Below, piece by piece: positions 8,401 through 15,698 of a DNA stretch of 54,593 nt. This stretch comes from Candidatus Moraniibacteriota bacterium (GTDB lineage: Bacteria; Patescibacteriota; Minisyncoccia; Moranbacterales; UBA11712): the NCBI GenBank assembly GCA_030679895.1, contig JAUXSN010000007.1, forward strand, positions 1-54,593, read 5' to 3'. The notes below the pieces were generated by a model. The model was not told the DNA's origin. It worked only from the letters and a program-made list of their open reading frames with translations, and searched no databases. Each line of letters begins with the position of its first letter. The stretch's first letter is position 1. The translations under genes were made by a program, and so were the position numbers.

Positions 8401-9255
8401 ATGAAAAGTAAGAAACTCAAAATAAGGGTTGCGAAGCATTCCGGTTTTTGTTTTGGAGTGAAAAGGGCGTATGACTTGGTTTGCGTCAATTCCAAGAACT
8501 GCGAAAAGCTTTATATTCTCGGAAAGTTGGTCCACAATGATGACGTTTGCGGAAACATCCGAAAAAAAGGAATTAAAGAAATTAAGTCGCTTAGAGACAT
8601 ACAAGAGGGAACCGTCATTTTCACGGCTCATGGAGTCGGACCGAATATGTATGAAAAAGCGAACGAGCGGGGCTTAAAAATAATCGATACCACCTGTCCT
8701 AAAGTGGTGAAGGCGCAAAGACTGGCAAAAACCTATTTCAAGAAAGGATATCAAATTATCGTTTTCGGAGACAAAAATCACAAAGAAGTGAGAAGCATCA
8801 AAGAATGGGCGGAGAATGAAGCCGTTATTGCGGGAAATTTCGACGAAGTTAAGGAATTGAAACTGGATCCCGGAAGAAAATATTGTCTTGTCTCCCAAAC
8901 CACCCAAAACGCGAAAGAGTTCAAAAAATCCGCCGTTTACCTCAAGAATAGACTAAAAAATTTCATATTTTTCAACACGATTTGCGATTCAACCGAACAG
9001 CGCCAAAAAGAAATCCGTAACCTTGCCAAAGTTAACGATGTTGTGATAATAGTCGGCGGCAGGGACAGCGCCAATTCTAAGATGCTTTTTGAAATTGCCA
9101 GTAAAATAAACCCGAAATCCCATTTCATCGAAAACGCAAAAGGCCTGAAACCGCAACGGCTCATGAGCGCGAAATCAGTGATTATCGGCGCCGGCGCCTC
9201 GACACCGGAGTGGGTAATAGAAAAAGTGGTTGATAAAATAAGAAAAATATCCTAA
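8401..9255 (+). CDS. ispH: 4-hydroxy-3-methylbut-2-enyl diphosphate reductase
   Basis: Last enzyme of the MEP isoprenoid pathway: an iron-sulfur protein that reduces HMBPP to IPP and DMAPP. The three cluster cysteines are seen in HSGFCFGVKRA (about residue 17), DTTCPKV (about 99) and ICDSTEQRQ (about 197). Other conserved stretches are TAHGVG, SQTTQN and IVGGRDSANS. At 284 residues it is close to the family's usual 280-320. ATG 8401 is preferred to the adjacent upstream TTG. It lies 10 nt after valS and 9 nt before proS, probably in the same transcript. No other MEP gene is visible in the window; lipid carrier production would link it to mraY and murJ further on. Confidence 0.95.
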   Translation: MKSKKLKIRVAKHSGFCFGVKRAYDLVCVNSKNCEKLYILGKLVHNDDVCGNIRKKGIKEIKSLRDIQEGTVIFTAHGVGPNMYEKANERGLKIIDTTCPKVVKAQRLAKTYFKKGYQIIVFGDKNHKEVRSIKEWAENEAVIAGNFDEVKELKLDPGRKYCLVSQTTQNAKEFKKSAVYLKNRLKNFIFFNTICDSTEQRQKEIRNLAKVNDVVIIVGGRDSANSKMLFEIASKINPKSHFIENAKGLKPQRLMSAKSVIIGAGASTPEWVIEKVVDKIRKIS

Positions 9256-9264
9256 GCTTGTATT

Positions 9265-10494
9265 ATGAAACAATCCCAACTTTTCACTAAAACTCAAAAG
9301 AACGCGCCCAAAGATGAAATGAGTCTCAATGCCCAGCTCCTTATTCGTGGCGGTTTTGTCGATAAATTGATGGCCGGAGCCTATACTATTTTGCCGTTGG
9401 GTTGGCGAGTCATGAAAAAGATCGAGAATATCATTCGGGAAGAAATAGACGCTATCGGCGGTCAAGAAATTTTTATGCCGGCTCTCCAACCAAAGGAGAA
9501 TTGGGAGCGTACTGGAAGATGGAGCACTATGGATGATTTGTATAAAGTGAAGGACTCAAGTGATCGGGAGTTTGCGCTCGGTGCCACCCATGAGGAGGTC
9601 ATTTCGCCACTCGTAAAAAAATTTATAAATTCCTATAAAGATCTGCCATTTTCCGCCTATCAGATCCAAAGTAAATTCCGGATGGAGTTACGGGCTAAGT
9701 CTGGTATCCTGCGGGGCCGCGAATTTATGATGAAAGATCTTTATTCTTTTCATCTGGATCAAGAGGATCTTAATAATTATTATGAAAAGGCAAAAAAGGC
9801 TTATAAAAATATTTTTGAGCGTGTTGGTATCGGCGACAAAACTTTTGTAACATTCGCTTCAGGCGGTTCATTTTCCAAATATTCGCATGAGTTCCAAACA
9901 CTTACCGAGGCCGGAGAGGATATTATTTATATTTGCAATAAATGCAATCTAGCCATAAACAAAGAAATCAAGTCTGAAACGCCACAATGCCCCGATTGCC
10001 AGGGAAGCGATTTTAGGGAAGAAAAAGCGGTGGAAGTCGGGAATATATTCAAACTCGGAACAAAATACAGCGCGCCTTTCAATTTGGCAGTTGACAATAA
10101 GCAAGGGGAAAAAGTAACTTTGATCATGGGATGTTACGGAATCGGTCTGCAAAGGCTGATGGGAACGATCGTAGAGGTCGATAATGATGAAAAGGGGATT
10201 ATCTGGCCGGAATCGATCGCGCCTTTCAAGGTTCATCTTGTTAGTCTTGGAAAAAATGAGGAAGCGGAAAAAATATATCAAGATCTTCTAAAGAAAAATA
10301 TTGAAGTATTGTACGACGATCGGGACGTAAGCGCCGGAGAAAAGTTTGCCGATACGGATCTTATCGGTCTTCCTTATCGCGTAGTCGTTAGCGAAAAATC
10401 CCTCAAAAGCGGGGGAGCGGAAATAAAAAAACGCCCGGAACCAAAAGGCGAAATTATTCCGACTGACAAAATAGCAGCGGAATTATCCAAATAG
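9265..10494 (+). CDS. proS: proline--tRNA ligase, lacking the editing (INS) domain
   Basis: Class II synthetase charging tRNA-Pro, 409 residues against about 570 in bacteria that carry the editing insert. Motif 1 lies in YTILPLGWRVMKKIE, motif 2 in FRMELRAKSGILRGREFMMK and motif 3 in MGCYGIGLQRLMG. Between motifs 2 and 3, where the 180-residue YbaK-like INS domain usually sits, there is only a short segment with a four-cysteine zinc ribbon, CNKC...CPDC (about residues 229-250). The anticodon-binding domain follows (VHLVSLG to the end). Without INS the enzyme should not clear Ala-tRNA-Pro itself; a separate YbaK-type protein at 22629 could do that in trans. Last gene of the block; a strong terminator follows. 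Confidence 0.94.
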   Translation: MKQSQLFTKTQKNAPKDEMSLNAQLLIRGGFVDKLMAGAYTILPLGWRVMKKIENIIREEIDAIGGQEIFMPALQPKENWERTGRWSTMDDLYKVKDSSDREFALGATHEEVISPLVKKFINSYKDLPFSAYQIQSKFRMELRAKSGILRGREFMMKDLYSFHLDQEDLNNYYEKAKKAYKNIFERVGIGDKTFVTFASGGSFSKYSHEFQTLTEAGEDIIYICNKCNLAINKEIKSETPQCPDCQGSDFREEKAVEVGNIFKLGTKYSAPFNLAVDNKQGEKVTLIMGCYGIGLQRLMGTIVEVDNDEKGIIWPESIAPFKVHLVSLGKNEEAEKIYQDLLKKNIEVLYDDRDVSAGEKFADTDLIGLPYRVVVSEKSLKSGGAEIKKRPEPKGEIIPTDKIAAELSK

Positions 10495-10518
10495 CATTCC
10501 CAATCAATTATCCTGCGT

Positions 10519-10542
10519 CAGTCGAAGCGACTGGCTTTTTTT
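10519..10542 (+). terminator. intrinsic terminator after proS
   Basis: Stem CAGTCG (10519-10524) and CGACTG (10528-10533) with loop AAG, then GC and a run of seven T (10536-10542). It closes the plus-strand synthetase block just before the convergent aspS gene. The opposite strand has no T-run after the stem. Confidence 0.85.
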
Positions 10543-10555
10543 ATAGACAATATTA

Positions 10556-12340
10556 TTATTTTTTCACTGCAATATTCGCTTCGTTCAGTTGTTTTTCATC
10601 CACTTCGCTCGGACTATCCATCATCAGGTCTCGTCCGCTTCCGTCTTTGGGAAAAGCGTATATGTCCCGAATGGAGTCCAAATCATGAAGAACCATCAAA
10701 ATGCGGTCAATTCCCGGCGCGTTTCCTCCATGGGGAGGAGCGCCGTATTTGAAGGCGCGAACCAGCGCGCCAAAACGTTCATCCACGTCTTTCCTGGAAT
10801 AATTCGCGATTTCAAAAGCTTTATACATTATTTCCGGATCATGGTTTCGAATAGCGCCGCTGGAGGCTTCAAAACCGTTCAAAACCAAGTCGTATTGATA
10901 GGCTAGAACATCCAGGGGATCTTTTTCTTGAAGCGCCTGGAGTCCGCCTTGGGGCATAGAAAATGGATTGTGTTCAAAATCAATTTTTTTAGGGTCAATT
11001 TCCGAATAGGAATACATCGGGAAATCAACAATCCAGCACCAGGCCGCCAAGCTGCTGTCTTTCAATCCCAATTTGGCCGCGCATTCACTTCGGACAGCTC
11101 CCAGGCTCAAGCAAACCATTTTCCAGTCATCGGCTCCGAAAAATATAATATCATTTTCTTTCGCGCCGACCTCATCCACAATTTTTTGCGCCAAATCATC
11201 GCCTAAAAATTTAATTATGGGCGATTGTAATTTTCCTTCGCGGAAAAATATATAGGCAAGTCCCTTGGCACCTTTCATTTTCGAGATTTCGGTAAATTCG
11301 TCAATTTCTTTTCTCGTGAATTTTGCTCCGCCTTCAACTTTCAAGGCGTGAACGACACCGCCTTTATCGATCGCGTCCGAAAATACCGAAAATCCACAAT
11401 CTTTGACCGTTTCCGTGATCGGCCTGATCTCCATCTCAAATCTCAAGTCCGGTTTATCGGTTCCGAAGCGGGTCATAGCTTCCCGCCAGGGAATTCTTTG
11501 AAATTTTCCATTTTCATCCAGATTGACAATTTTCTTTTGGGAGAATTTTTTCGTCAGATCTATCATCAACGGATCCATCAGATCCAAAACATCTTCCTGG
11601 GTCACAAAACTCATTTCAATATCAAGTTGATAAAACTCGCCATAGTGCCTGTCCATTCGAGGATCTTCGTCCCGAAAACAGGGAGCAATTTGAAAATATC
11701 GGTCCAATCCTCCGACCATCAGAAGCTGTTTGAATTGCTGGGGGGCTTGAGGAAGAGCATAGAATTTCCCCGGGTGCAGCCGGGAAGGAACCAGAAAGTC
11801 GCGCGCCCCTTCCGGAGAAGAATTGGCGAGTATCGGCGTCTGGATTTCAATGAAATCGCGTGCCTGAAGATAATTTCTTATGTGTTGAATGTATTTATCT
11901 TTCAATGCGAGTAGTTTTTGGAGTTCCGGACGGCGCAGGTCAACGAAACGATACTGCAATCGCAAAGTTTCATTGGCTTCGTCTGATTTTTCTTCATCGA
12001 GTTCAAAGGGAGGAGTTTCGGATTTATTGAGAATCGCAAGTTCGCTGATTTCAACTTCTATTTCGCCGGTCACAAGTTTGGGATTGATCATTTCCGCGGG
12101 CCTCGCGACAACCGTGCCGGCAGCTTTCACGACCCACTCGTGCCGCAACTTGTCGGCCTCTTTCCATGCAACGCGGTCGATCGCGGAATCAAACTTGATT
12201 TGCGTAAGTCCGTAGCGGTCCCGCAGATCAATAAAAATAATCCCGCCATGATCCCGCCGCCGGTGCACCCAGCCGGCCAGAACAACCCCTTGGCCGATAT
12301 TGGATTTATTCAATTCCCCACAAGTGTGCGTTCGTAGCAT
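10556..12340 (-). CDS. aspS: aspartate--tRNA ligase
   Basis: Class II synthetase charging tRNA-Asp, 594 residues, full bacterial length. Domain order: N-terminal OB anticodon-binding fold (GWVHRRRDHGGIIFIDLRDR), catalytic core with FRDEDPRMDRHYGEFYQLDI (motif 2), the bacterial GAD insert in the middle (about 290-420), and motif 3 GAPPHGGNAPGIDRILM near 535. It is the only large minus-strand gene in the window and is convergent with proS and divergent from glyA. Its promoter puts the transcript start on the ATG, so it is probably read from a leaderless mRNA. Whether it also charges tRNA-Asn cannot be told from this window. Confidence 0.95.
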   Translation of the reverse strand: MLRTHTCGELNKSNIGQGVVLAGWVHRRRDHGGIIFIDLRDRYGLTQIKFDSAIDRVAWKEADKLRHEWVVKAAGTVVARPAEMINPKLVTGEIEVEISELAILNKSETPPFELDEEKSDEANETLRLQYRFVDLRRPELQKLLALKDKYIQHIRNYLQARDFIEIQTPILANSSPEGARDFLVPSRLHPGKFYALPQAPQQFKQLLMVGGLDRYFQIAPCFRDEDPRMDRHYGEFYQLDIEMSFVTQEDVLDLMDPLMIDLTKKFSQKKIVNLDENGKFQRIPWREAMTRFGTDKPDLRFEMEIRPITETVKDCGFSVFSDAIDKGGVVHALKVEGGAKFTRKEIDEFTEISKMKGAKGLAYIFFREGKLQSPIIKFLGDDLAQKIVDEVGAKENDIIFFGADDWKMVCLSLGAVRSECAAKLGLKDSSLAAWCWIVDFPMYSYSEIDPKKIDFEHNPFSMPQGGLQALQEKDPLDVLAYQYDLVLNGFEASSGAIRNHDPEIMYKAFEIANYSRKDVDERFGALVRAFKYGAPPHGGNAPGIDRILMVLHDLDSIRDIYAFPKDGSGRDLMMDSPSEVDEKQLNEANIAVKK

Positions 12341-12346
12341 AAATAA

Positions 12347-12375
12347 ATAGTACTTTATATTGGAATATTATTCAA
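12347..12375 (-). promoter_or_regulatory. aspS promoter (leaderless)
   Basis: Read on the minus strand: -35 TTGAAT (12375-12370), 17-bp spacer, -10 TACTAT (12352-12347). The -10 box ends 7 nt before the A of the aspS ATG at 12340, so the predicted 5' end coincides with the start codon. Confidence 0.7.
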
Positions 12376-12406
12376 GACCACTGTTTTTTTTCTCCGTTTA
12401 TGCTAA

Positions 12407-12415
12407 TGTTATAAT
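12407..12415 (+). promoter_or_regulatory. glyA extended -10 promoter
   Basis: TGTTATAAT is a consensus extended -10 box (TATAAT at 12410-12415). The expected start is near 12422, leaving a leader of about 32 nt before the glyA ATG at 12454. No glycine riboswitch is visible in that short leader. Confidence 0.65.
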
Positions 12416-12453
12416 TAATGGATTTCAATAGTCATAATTTTTCATAAAACATT

Positions 12454-13719
12454 ATGGACGCAAATAAAAATTGGGAAATTCTCAAACAAACCGATCCGGA
12501 GATATACGACGCCTTGATCGGCGAAGAAAAAAGGGAACAAAAAGGAGTGGAACTCATTCCTTCGGAAAATTATACCTATCCCGAAGTTTTTGCCGCCAAC
12601 GGCTCGATTTTGACTAATAAATACGCCGAAGGCTATCCGGGCAAACGATATTATGGCGGGCAAGAATATACGGATATTGTCGAAAATCTCGCGCGAGACC
12701 GCGCCAAGAAACTTTTTCGCTGTGAACACGCCAACGTCCAACCTCTTTCCGGTTCGCCTATGAACCAAGCCGTATATTTTGCCTTTCTCAATCCCGGCGA
12801 CACCGTTCTCGCGATGGAACTTTCGCATGGAGGGCATTTGACCCACGGCGCGCCGGTTTCGCACATGGGAAAAGTCTTCAATTTTGTCCGTTACAAAACC
12901 CATCCGGACGAAAAAGGAAGAATCGATTTTGAAGAACTTTTGAAAGTTGCCAAAGAATGCCGGCCGAAAATCGTCATGTGCGGATATACTTCTTATCCGC
13001 GAGATTATGATTATACGGATTTCAAAAAAGTGGCGGATGAAGTGGGCGCCATAACTTTCGCGGACGTCGCCCACATTGGGGGACTCATAGCAGCCGGCGT
13101 GATGAGAAATCCTTTTGATTATGGCTTTGACGTGGTTTCGACGACGACCCACAAGTCATTGCGCGGCCCGCGAGCGGGAATGATAATGTGCAAAGAAAAA
13201 TACGCCGCACAAATTGACAAATCTGTTTTCCCCGGTCTGCAGGGCGGTCCGCATATGCAAACAATTGCGTCAATAGCTGTCGCATTGGGCAAAGCGCTTG
13301 AACCGGAATTCAAGGAGTATGGAAAACAAGTTCTGGCCAATTCGAAAACTTTGGCCCGGGAGCTTATGGATAACGGTGTGAAACTTGTCACGGACGGGAC
13401 AGACAATCATATGATGGTTGCGAACACAGTGCAAAGTTTCGGCATCGACGGAAAATTGGCCGAGCAAACCCTGGATAAAATTTCCATCACTGTCAACAAA
13501 CAGATCATCCCGGATGATCCCAACCCGCCCTTGAAACCCAGTGGCATCAGATTGGGAACTCCCGCGGCGACAACGCGAGGAATGAAAGAAGATGATATGA
13601 AAAAATTGGGAAAATGGATCATTGAAGCCTTGAAAAATCATCAAGACGAAAGCAAACTGGAGGAAATCAAAAAAGAAGTTGAGAAGTTTTGCATCAAATT
13701 TCCAGTGCCGGGAATATAA
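12454..13719 (+). CDS. glyA: serine hydroxymethyltransferase
   Basis: PLP enzyme interconverting serine plus tetrahydrofolate with glycine plus 5,10-methylene-THF, the main source of one-carbon units. It is 421 residues, the normal length. Visible signatures: ELIPSENYTYPEV near the N-terminus, GYPGKRYYGG, the SHGGHLTHGAPVS substrate-binding loop, DVAHIGGLIAAG, and STTTHKSLRGPRAGM with the PLP-binding lysine (about residue 231). The last codons (PVPGI) run into a dispersed palindromic element. It has its own promoter and is divergent from aspS. The next plus-strand gene is a SerK/ParB-like protein, which suggests shared serine handling. Confidence 0.97.
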   Translation: MDANKNWEILKQTDPEIYDALIGEEKREQKGVELIPSENYTYPEVFAANGSILTNKYAEGYPGKRYYGGQEYTDIVENLARDRAKKLFRCEHANVQPLSGSPMNQAVYFAFLNPGDTVLAMELSHGGHLTHGAPVSHMGKVFNFVRYKTHPDEKGRIDFEELLKVAKECRPKIVMCGYTSYPRDYDYTDFKKVADEVGAITFADVAHIGGLIAAGVMRNPFDYGFDVVSTTTHKSLRGPRAGMIMCKEKYAAQIDKSVFPGLQGGPHMQTIASIAVALGKALEPEFKEYGKQVLANSKTLARELMDNGVKLVTDGTDNHMMVANTVQSFGIDGKLAEQTLDKISITVNKQIIPDDPNPPLKPSGIRLGTPAATTRGMKEDDMKKLGKWIIEALKNHQDESKLEEIKKEVEKFCIKFPVPGI

Positions 13720-13745
13720 CCCACTCCAACATTCAATGTTGGGGT
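13711..13745. repeat. dispersed palindromic element at the glyA 3' end
   Basis: Core arms CCAACATT (13726-13733) and AATGTTGG (13735-13742) around one C, extended by three more pairs (one wobble) to 13723-13745. It begins in the last codons of glyA. The core and the GGGATTTA-like lead are repeated at 47373-47406 behind murJ; related copies lie at 31591 and 54315. Confidence 0.85.
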
Positions 13746-13816
13746 AAAGAAATCTATTTATATGAAAAAGAGCAATATGCCTCCATACACGATCTGTTGC
13801 AAAACTTTCAGGTATA

Positions 13817-13902
13817 ATATCTTGAGAGCCTTTTACTGTTGTTGATAAAAAATATATAAGGATTAGCGGAAGAAAAGTTCTCAAGATATGAGAACTTTTT
13901 TA
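13817..13902 (+). promoter_or_regulatory. attenuator-like leader: long-range pairing overlapping a terminator
   Basis: An 11-bp inverted repeat pairs ATATCTTGAGA (13817-13827) with TCTCAAGATAT (13879-13889). The second arm overlaps the 5' arm and loop of the terminator at 13873-13899, so the two structures exclude each other, as in antiterminator/terminator switches. A -10-like TATAAT lies at 13813-13818, overlapping the first arm; if it is the only promoter the first arm would be only partly transcribed, so the switch needs a start further upstream, such as glyA read-through. An operator role for the repeat is the alternative. Confidence 0.5.
13873..13902 (+). terminator. intrinsic terminator upstream of the SerK-like gene
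   Basis: Arms AAAAGTTCTCA (13873-13883) and TGAGAACTTTT (13889-13899), loop AGATA, run of T ending at 13901. It lies only about 20 nt before the next start codon, so transcription into that gene must either pass it or start after it. Confidence 0.82.
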
Positions 13903-13919
13903 ATTTTTTACATAAAAAC

Positions 13920-14309
13920 ATGAAGAAAATTCAAATTATATCGATAAAAAAACTGAAGCCGCATGAAAAAACGAACCGGATAAACTTGAAAAAAATAAAA
14001 TTTCAACTACGCAAAGAGGGTCGGCTTATTAATCCGATTATTGTCGATCGGGATAATCTGATTATTCTTGACGGGCACCATAGGGTCAGAGCGTTGGCAG
14101 AACTGGGTTATAAAAAAATTGCGGCTTACTTAGTCGACTATTCCAGCGAACGGATAAAAGTGCTTCCGCGGAGACCTGGCATAAAGATTTCAAAGGAAAT
14201 AATTATCAAAAAAGCGCAAGCGGGGAAAGTTTTCCCGCATAAAACCTCAAAGCACCTTATTCCCGACAGGCCGAAAAATATAAACACCCCGCTTTATAGC
14301 TTGAAATAA
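13920..14309 (+). CDS. small ParB/Srx-fold protein resembling SerK/SbnI serine kinases
   Basis: 129 residues. The motif LDGHHRVRAL (D51-R55) and the opening IKKLKPHEKT are those of the ParB-like nuclease/kinase fold. The C-terminal stretch AGKVFPHKTSKHLIPDRP (about 101-118) resembles the C-terminus of the archaeal free-serine kinase SerK as recalled from that family, where the ParB fold phosphorylates L-serine using ADP. SerK and staphylococcal SbnI are about 240-250 residues, so this is roughly half-size, with the central part missing. It lacks the HTH region of chromosomal ParB. Its position after glyA fits serine metabolism, but that is inference. A generic ParB-fold NTP-binding protein is the alternative. 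Confidence 0.62.
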   Translation: MKKIQIISIKKLKPHEKTNRINLKKIKFQLRKEGRLINPIIVDRDNLIILDGHHRVRALAELGYKKIAAYLVDYSSERIKVLPRRPGIKISKEIIIKKAQAGKVFPHKTSKHLIPDRPKNINTPLYSLK

Positions 14310-14399
14310 AAGGGATGCGGAGATATGATAAGATTAGAGTTGATTTTAAACCACTAATATTTCTACGAAACTCATAAAAAAAATGACATGTGCGAATAT

Positions 14400-14428
14400 T
14401 TGTCGCAAAAATGAATATTTGCTATATT
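14400..14428 (+). promoter_or_regulatory. promoter in front of the cysteine micro-ORF
   Basis: -35 TTGTCG (14400-14405), 17-bp spacer, -10 TATATT (14423-14428). The expected start near 14435 is one base before the ATG of the micro-ORF at 14436, so that ORF would be read leaderless. Confidence 0.5.
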
Positions 14429-14435
14429 ATAACTA

Positions 14436-14528
14436 ATGGAGCAAAAACAAAAAACAAAGGACGAAAGCTGCACTGCTTATCAGTGTAGCGAGGGAGAACC
14501 AGGATGTGAAATTTCGAAAATCGTTTGA
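14436..14528 (+). CDS. 30-residue cysteine-containing micro-ORF (candidate)
   Basis: Begins with ATG 14436, directly at the predicted transcript start, and ends with TGA at 14526-14528. The product is very hydrophilic and has three cysteines in the pattern C-x4-C-x6-C (C12, C17, C24; core CTAYQCSEGEPGC). A near-identical spacing, C-x4-C-x7-C with core CSETYCNPEDEGDTC, occurs in the cysteine-rich membrane protein at 16731. No signal peptide. It could be a real micro-protein, a fragment of a relative of that protein, or chance; the promoter spacing and the pattern match are the only support. Confidence 0.35.
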   Translation: MEQKQKTKDESCTAYQCSEGEPGCEISKIV

Positions 14529-14627
14529 CGGATCTTTTTGCAATAGCTTCCCTTGCGATTTTTTTATCAATTTTCCGCTAACTCCCTGTCCTTGGTATTT
14601 TTTATCAACCGTCAAACTGTGGTCTTC
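14510..14627 (-). pseudogene. remnant of a GNAT-family N-acetyltransferase
   Basis: On the minus strand the translation reads EDHSLTVDKKYQGQGVSGK followed by LIKK, the acetyl-CoA-binding motif A of GNAT enzymes (QGQGVSGK is the Q-x-x-G-x-G/A loop). An in-frame stop TAA (14630-14628) precedes it. After LIKK a run of seven T (14559-14565, plus strand) marks a probable one-base frameshift: the neighbouring frame continues as KIAREAIAKRSVKR, a plausible motif A helix. Only about 40 residues remain, with no start or C-terminus, so it is a decayed gene. It overlaps the micro-ORF and sits at the left edge of the AT-rich patch. Confidence 0.55.
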
Positions 14628-14696
14628 TTAACTAATTACCCAAAAAGATATTAGAAATCTAGAACTTTTAAGTTTTACTAACTGCGTAGAAATCAT

Positions 14697-15620
14697 ATGA
14701 GTTGGTTTTTTATAGCACTTCTCGGGCCTTTTTTGTATGCTCTGACGAATTATATTGATAAAGTTCTCCTGGAGAGATATTTTAAAAAGAGTGGGATTGG
14801 CACTGTCCTACTTTTCTCTTCTTTGGGTTCTGTGTTTGCACTGCCTTTTTTCTTATTGATAGATAGAACAGTGTTAGATGTTAGTTTTGTAAATATTCTT
14901 ATTCTCGCGATTAAAGGAATGTTGGGTGTGGGGGTGCTGTGGTGCTATTTAATAGCTCTCAGGGACGAAGAAACCTCCGTAGTAATAGTTTTTTACCAGC
15001 TTGTTCCTGTGTTTGGAAGCATATTGGGTTATCTTGTGCTTGGTGAAGTTTTAACCCATATGCAATTGATTTCCATGGCGATCATTATTCTTGGTACGAC
15101 AATCATTGCGTTTGAAGTAGATTTAGATAATCATTTTAAGCTTCGAAAAAAGAGTACTATTATACCAATGCTAGGGGCTTCCTTTTTTTGGGCATTAGGC
15201 GGAACCATTTTTAAATTAGTAGCGCTTAAAGAAAATTTATGGAGATCATTGTTTTGGGAAAACCTTATGTTCGTATTAGTAGGTATTTGTATATTTATTT
15301 TTATACGTTCTTATCGAGAAAATTTTATATCGGCGTTTAAAAGTAACTCTAAAAATATTTTATCACTCAATGTTTTGAATGAGTCTATATACATATCAGG
15401 AAATGTGGTTGTTGCCTACGCGTATCTTCTTGCTCCTGTCGGGCTCGTATTGCTTACACAATCATTTCAACCAATTTTCGTTTTGTTTATAGGTGTGATA
15501 CTGACCGTTTTCTTTCCAAAAATAATAGTTGAGAAAATAGAGGCAAAACATATCTGGCAAAAAATTATTGCAATCAGTCTAACGGGAATCGGCACCTATC
15601 TTTTGCTTTTTTATAAATAA
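14697..15620 (+). CDS. EamA/DMT-superfamily permease
   Basis: 307 residues with about ten hydrophobic helices arranged as two five-helix halves, the layout of drug/metabolite transporters. The first half contains FYQLVPVFGSILGYLVLGEVL and the second PVGLVLLTQSFQPIFVLFIGVIL, the paired EamA signature ends. Substrate cannot be told; family members move amino acids, nucleotide sugars and small metabolites, or flip lipid intermediates. It is followed by a DUF2156 lipid-modification-like gene. Its base composition is more AT-rich than the aspS and glyA genes to its left, fitting an acquired patch running to about 17.88 kb. No clear ribosome site is seen before ATG 14697. Confidence 0.8.
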   Translation: MSWFFIALLGPFLYALTNYIDKVLLERYFKKSGIGTVLLFSSLGSVFALPFFLLIDRTVLDVSFVNILILAIKGMLGVGVLWCYLIALRDEETSVVIVFYQLVPVFGSILGYLVLGEVLTHMQLISMAIIILGTTIIAFEVDLDNHFKLRKKSTIIPMLGASFFWALGGTIFKLVALKENLWRSLFWENLMFVLVGICIFIFIRSYRENFISAFKSNSKNILSLNVLNESIYISGNVVVAYAYLLAPVGLVLLTQSFQPIFVLFIGVILTVFFPKIIVEKIEAKHIWQKIIAISLTGIGTYLLLFYK

Positions 15621-15698
15621 GATTCGCTAATTTAAAATTTTGCCATTTATATAGAAAAGTAATATAGTAAGGTTCATTCAACATATTTACTATTTTTT

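Noticed and set aside
12442-13152. 236-codon open frame opposite glyA
   Set aside because: A shadow of the conserved glyA frame; the translation is arginine/phenylalanine-rich without any motif.
15688-15693. TACTAT as a leaderless promoter of the DUF2156 gene
   Set aside because: The distance to the ATG is one base off the reference and no -35 or extended -10 accompanies it.
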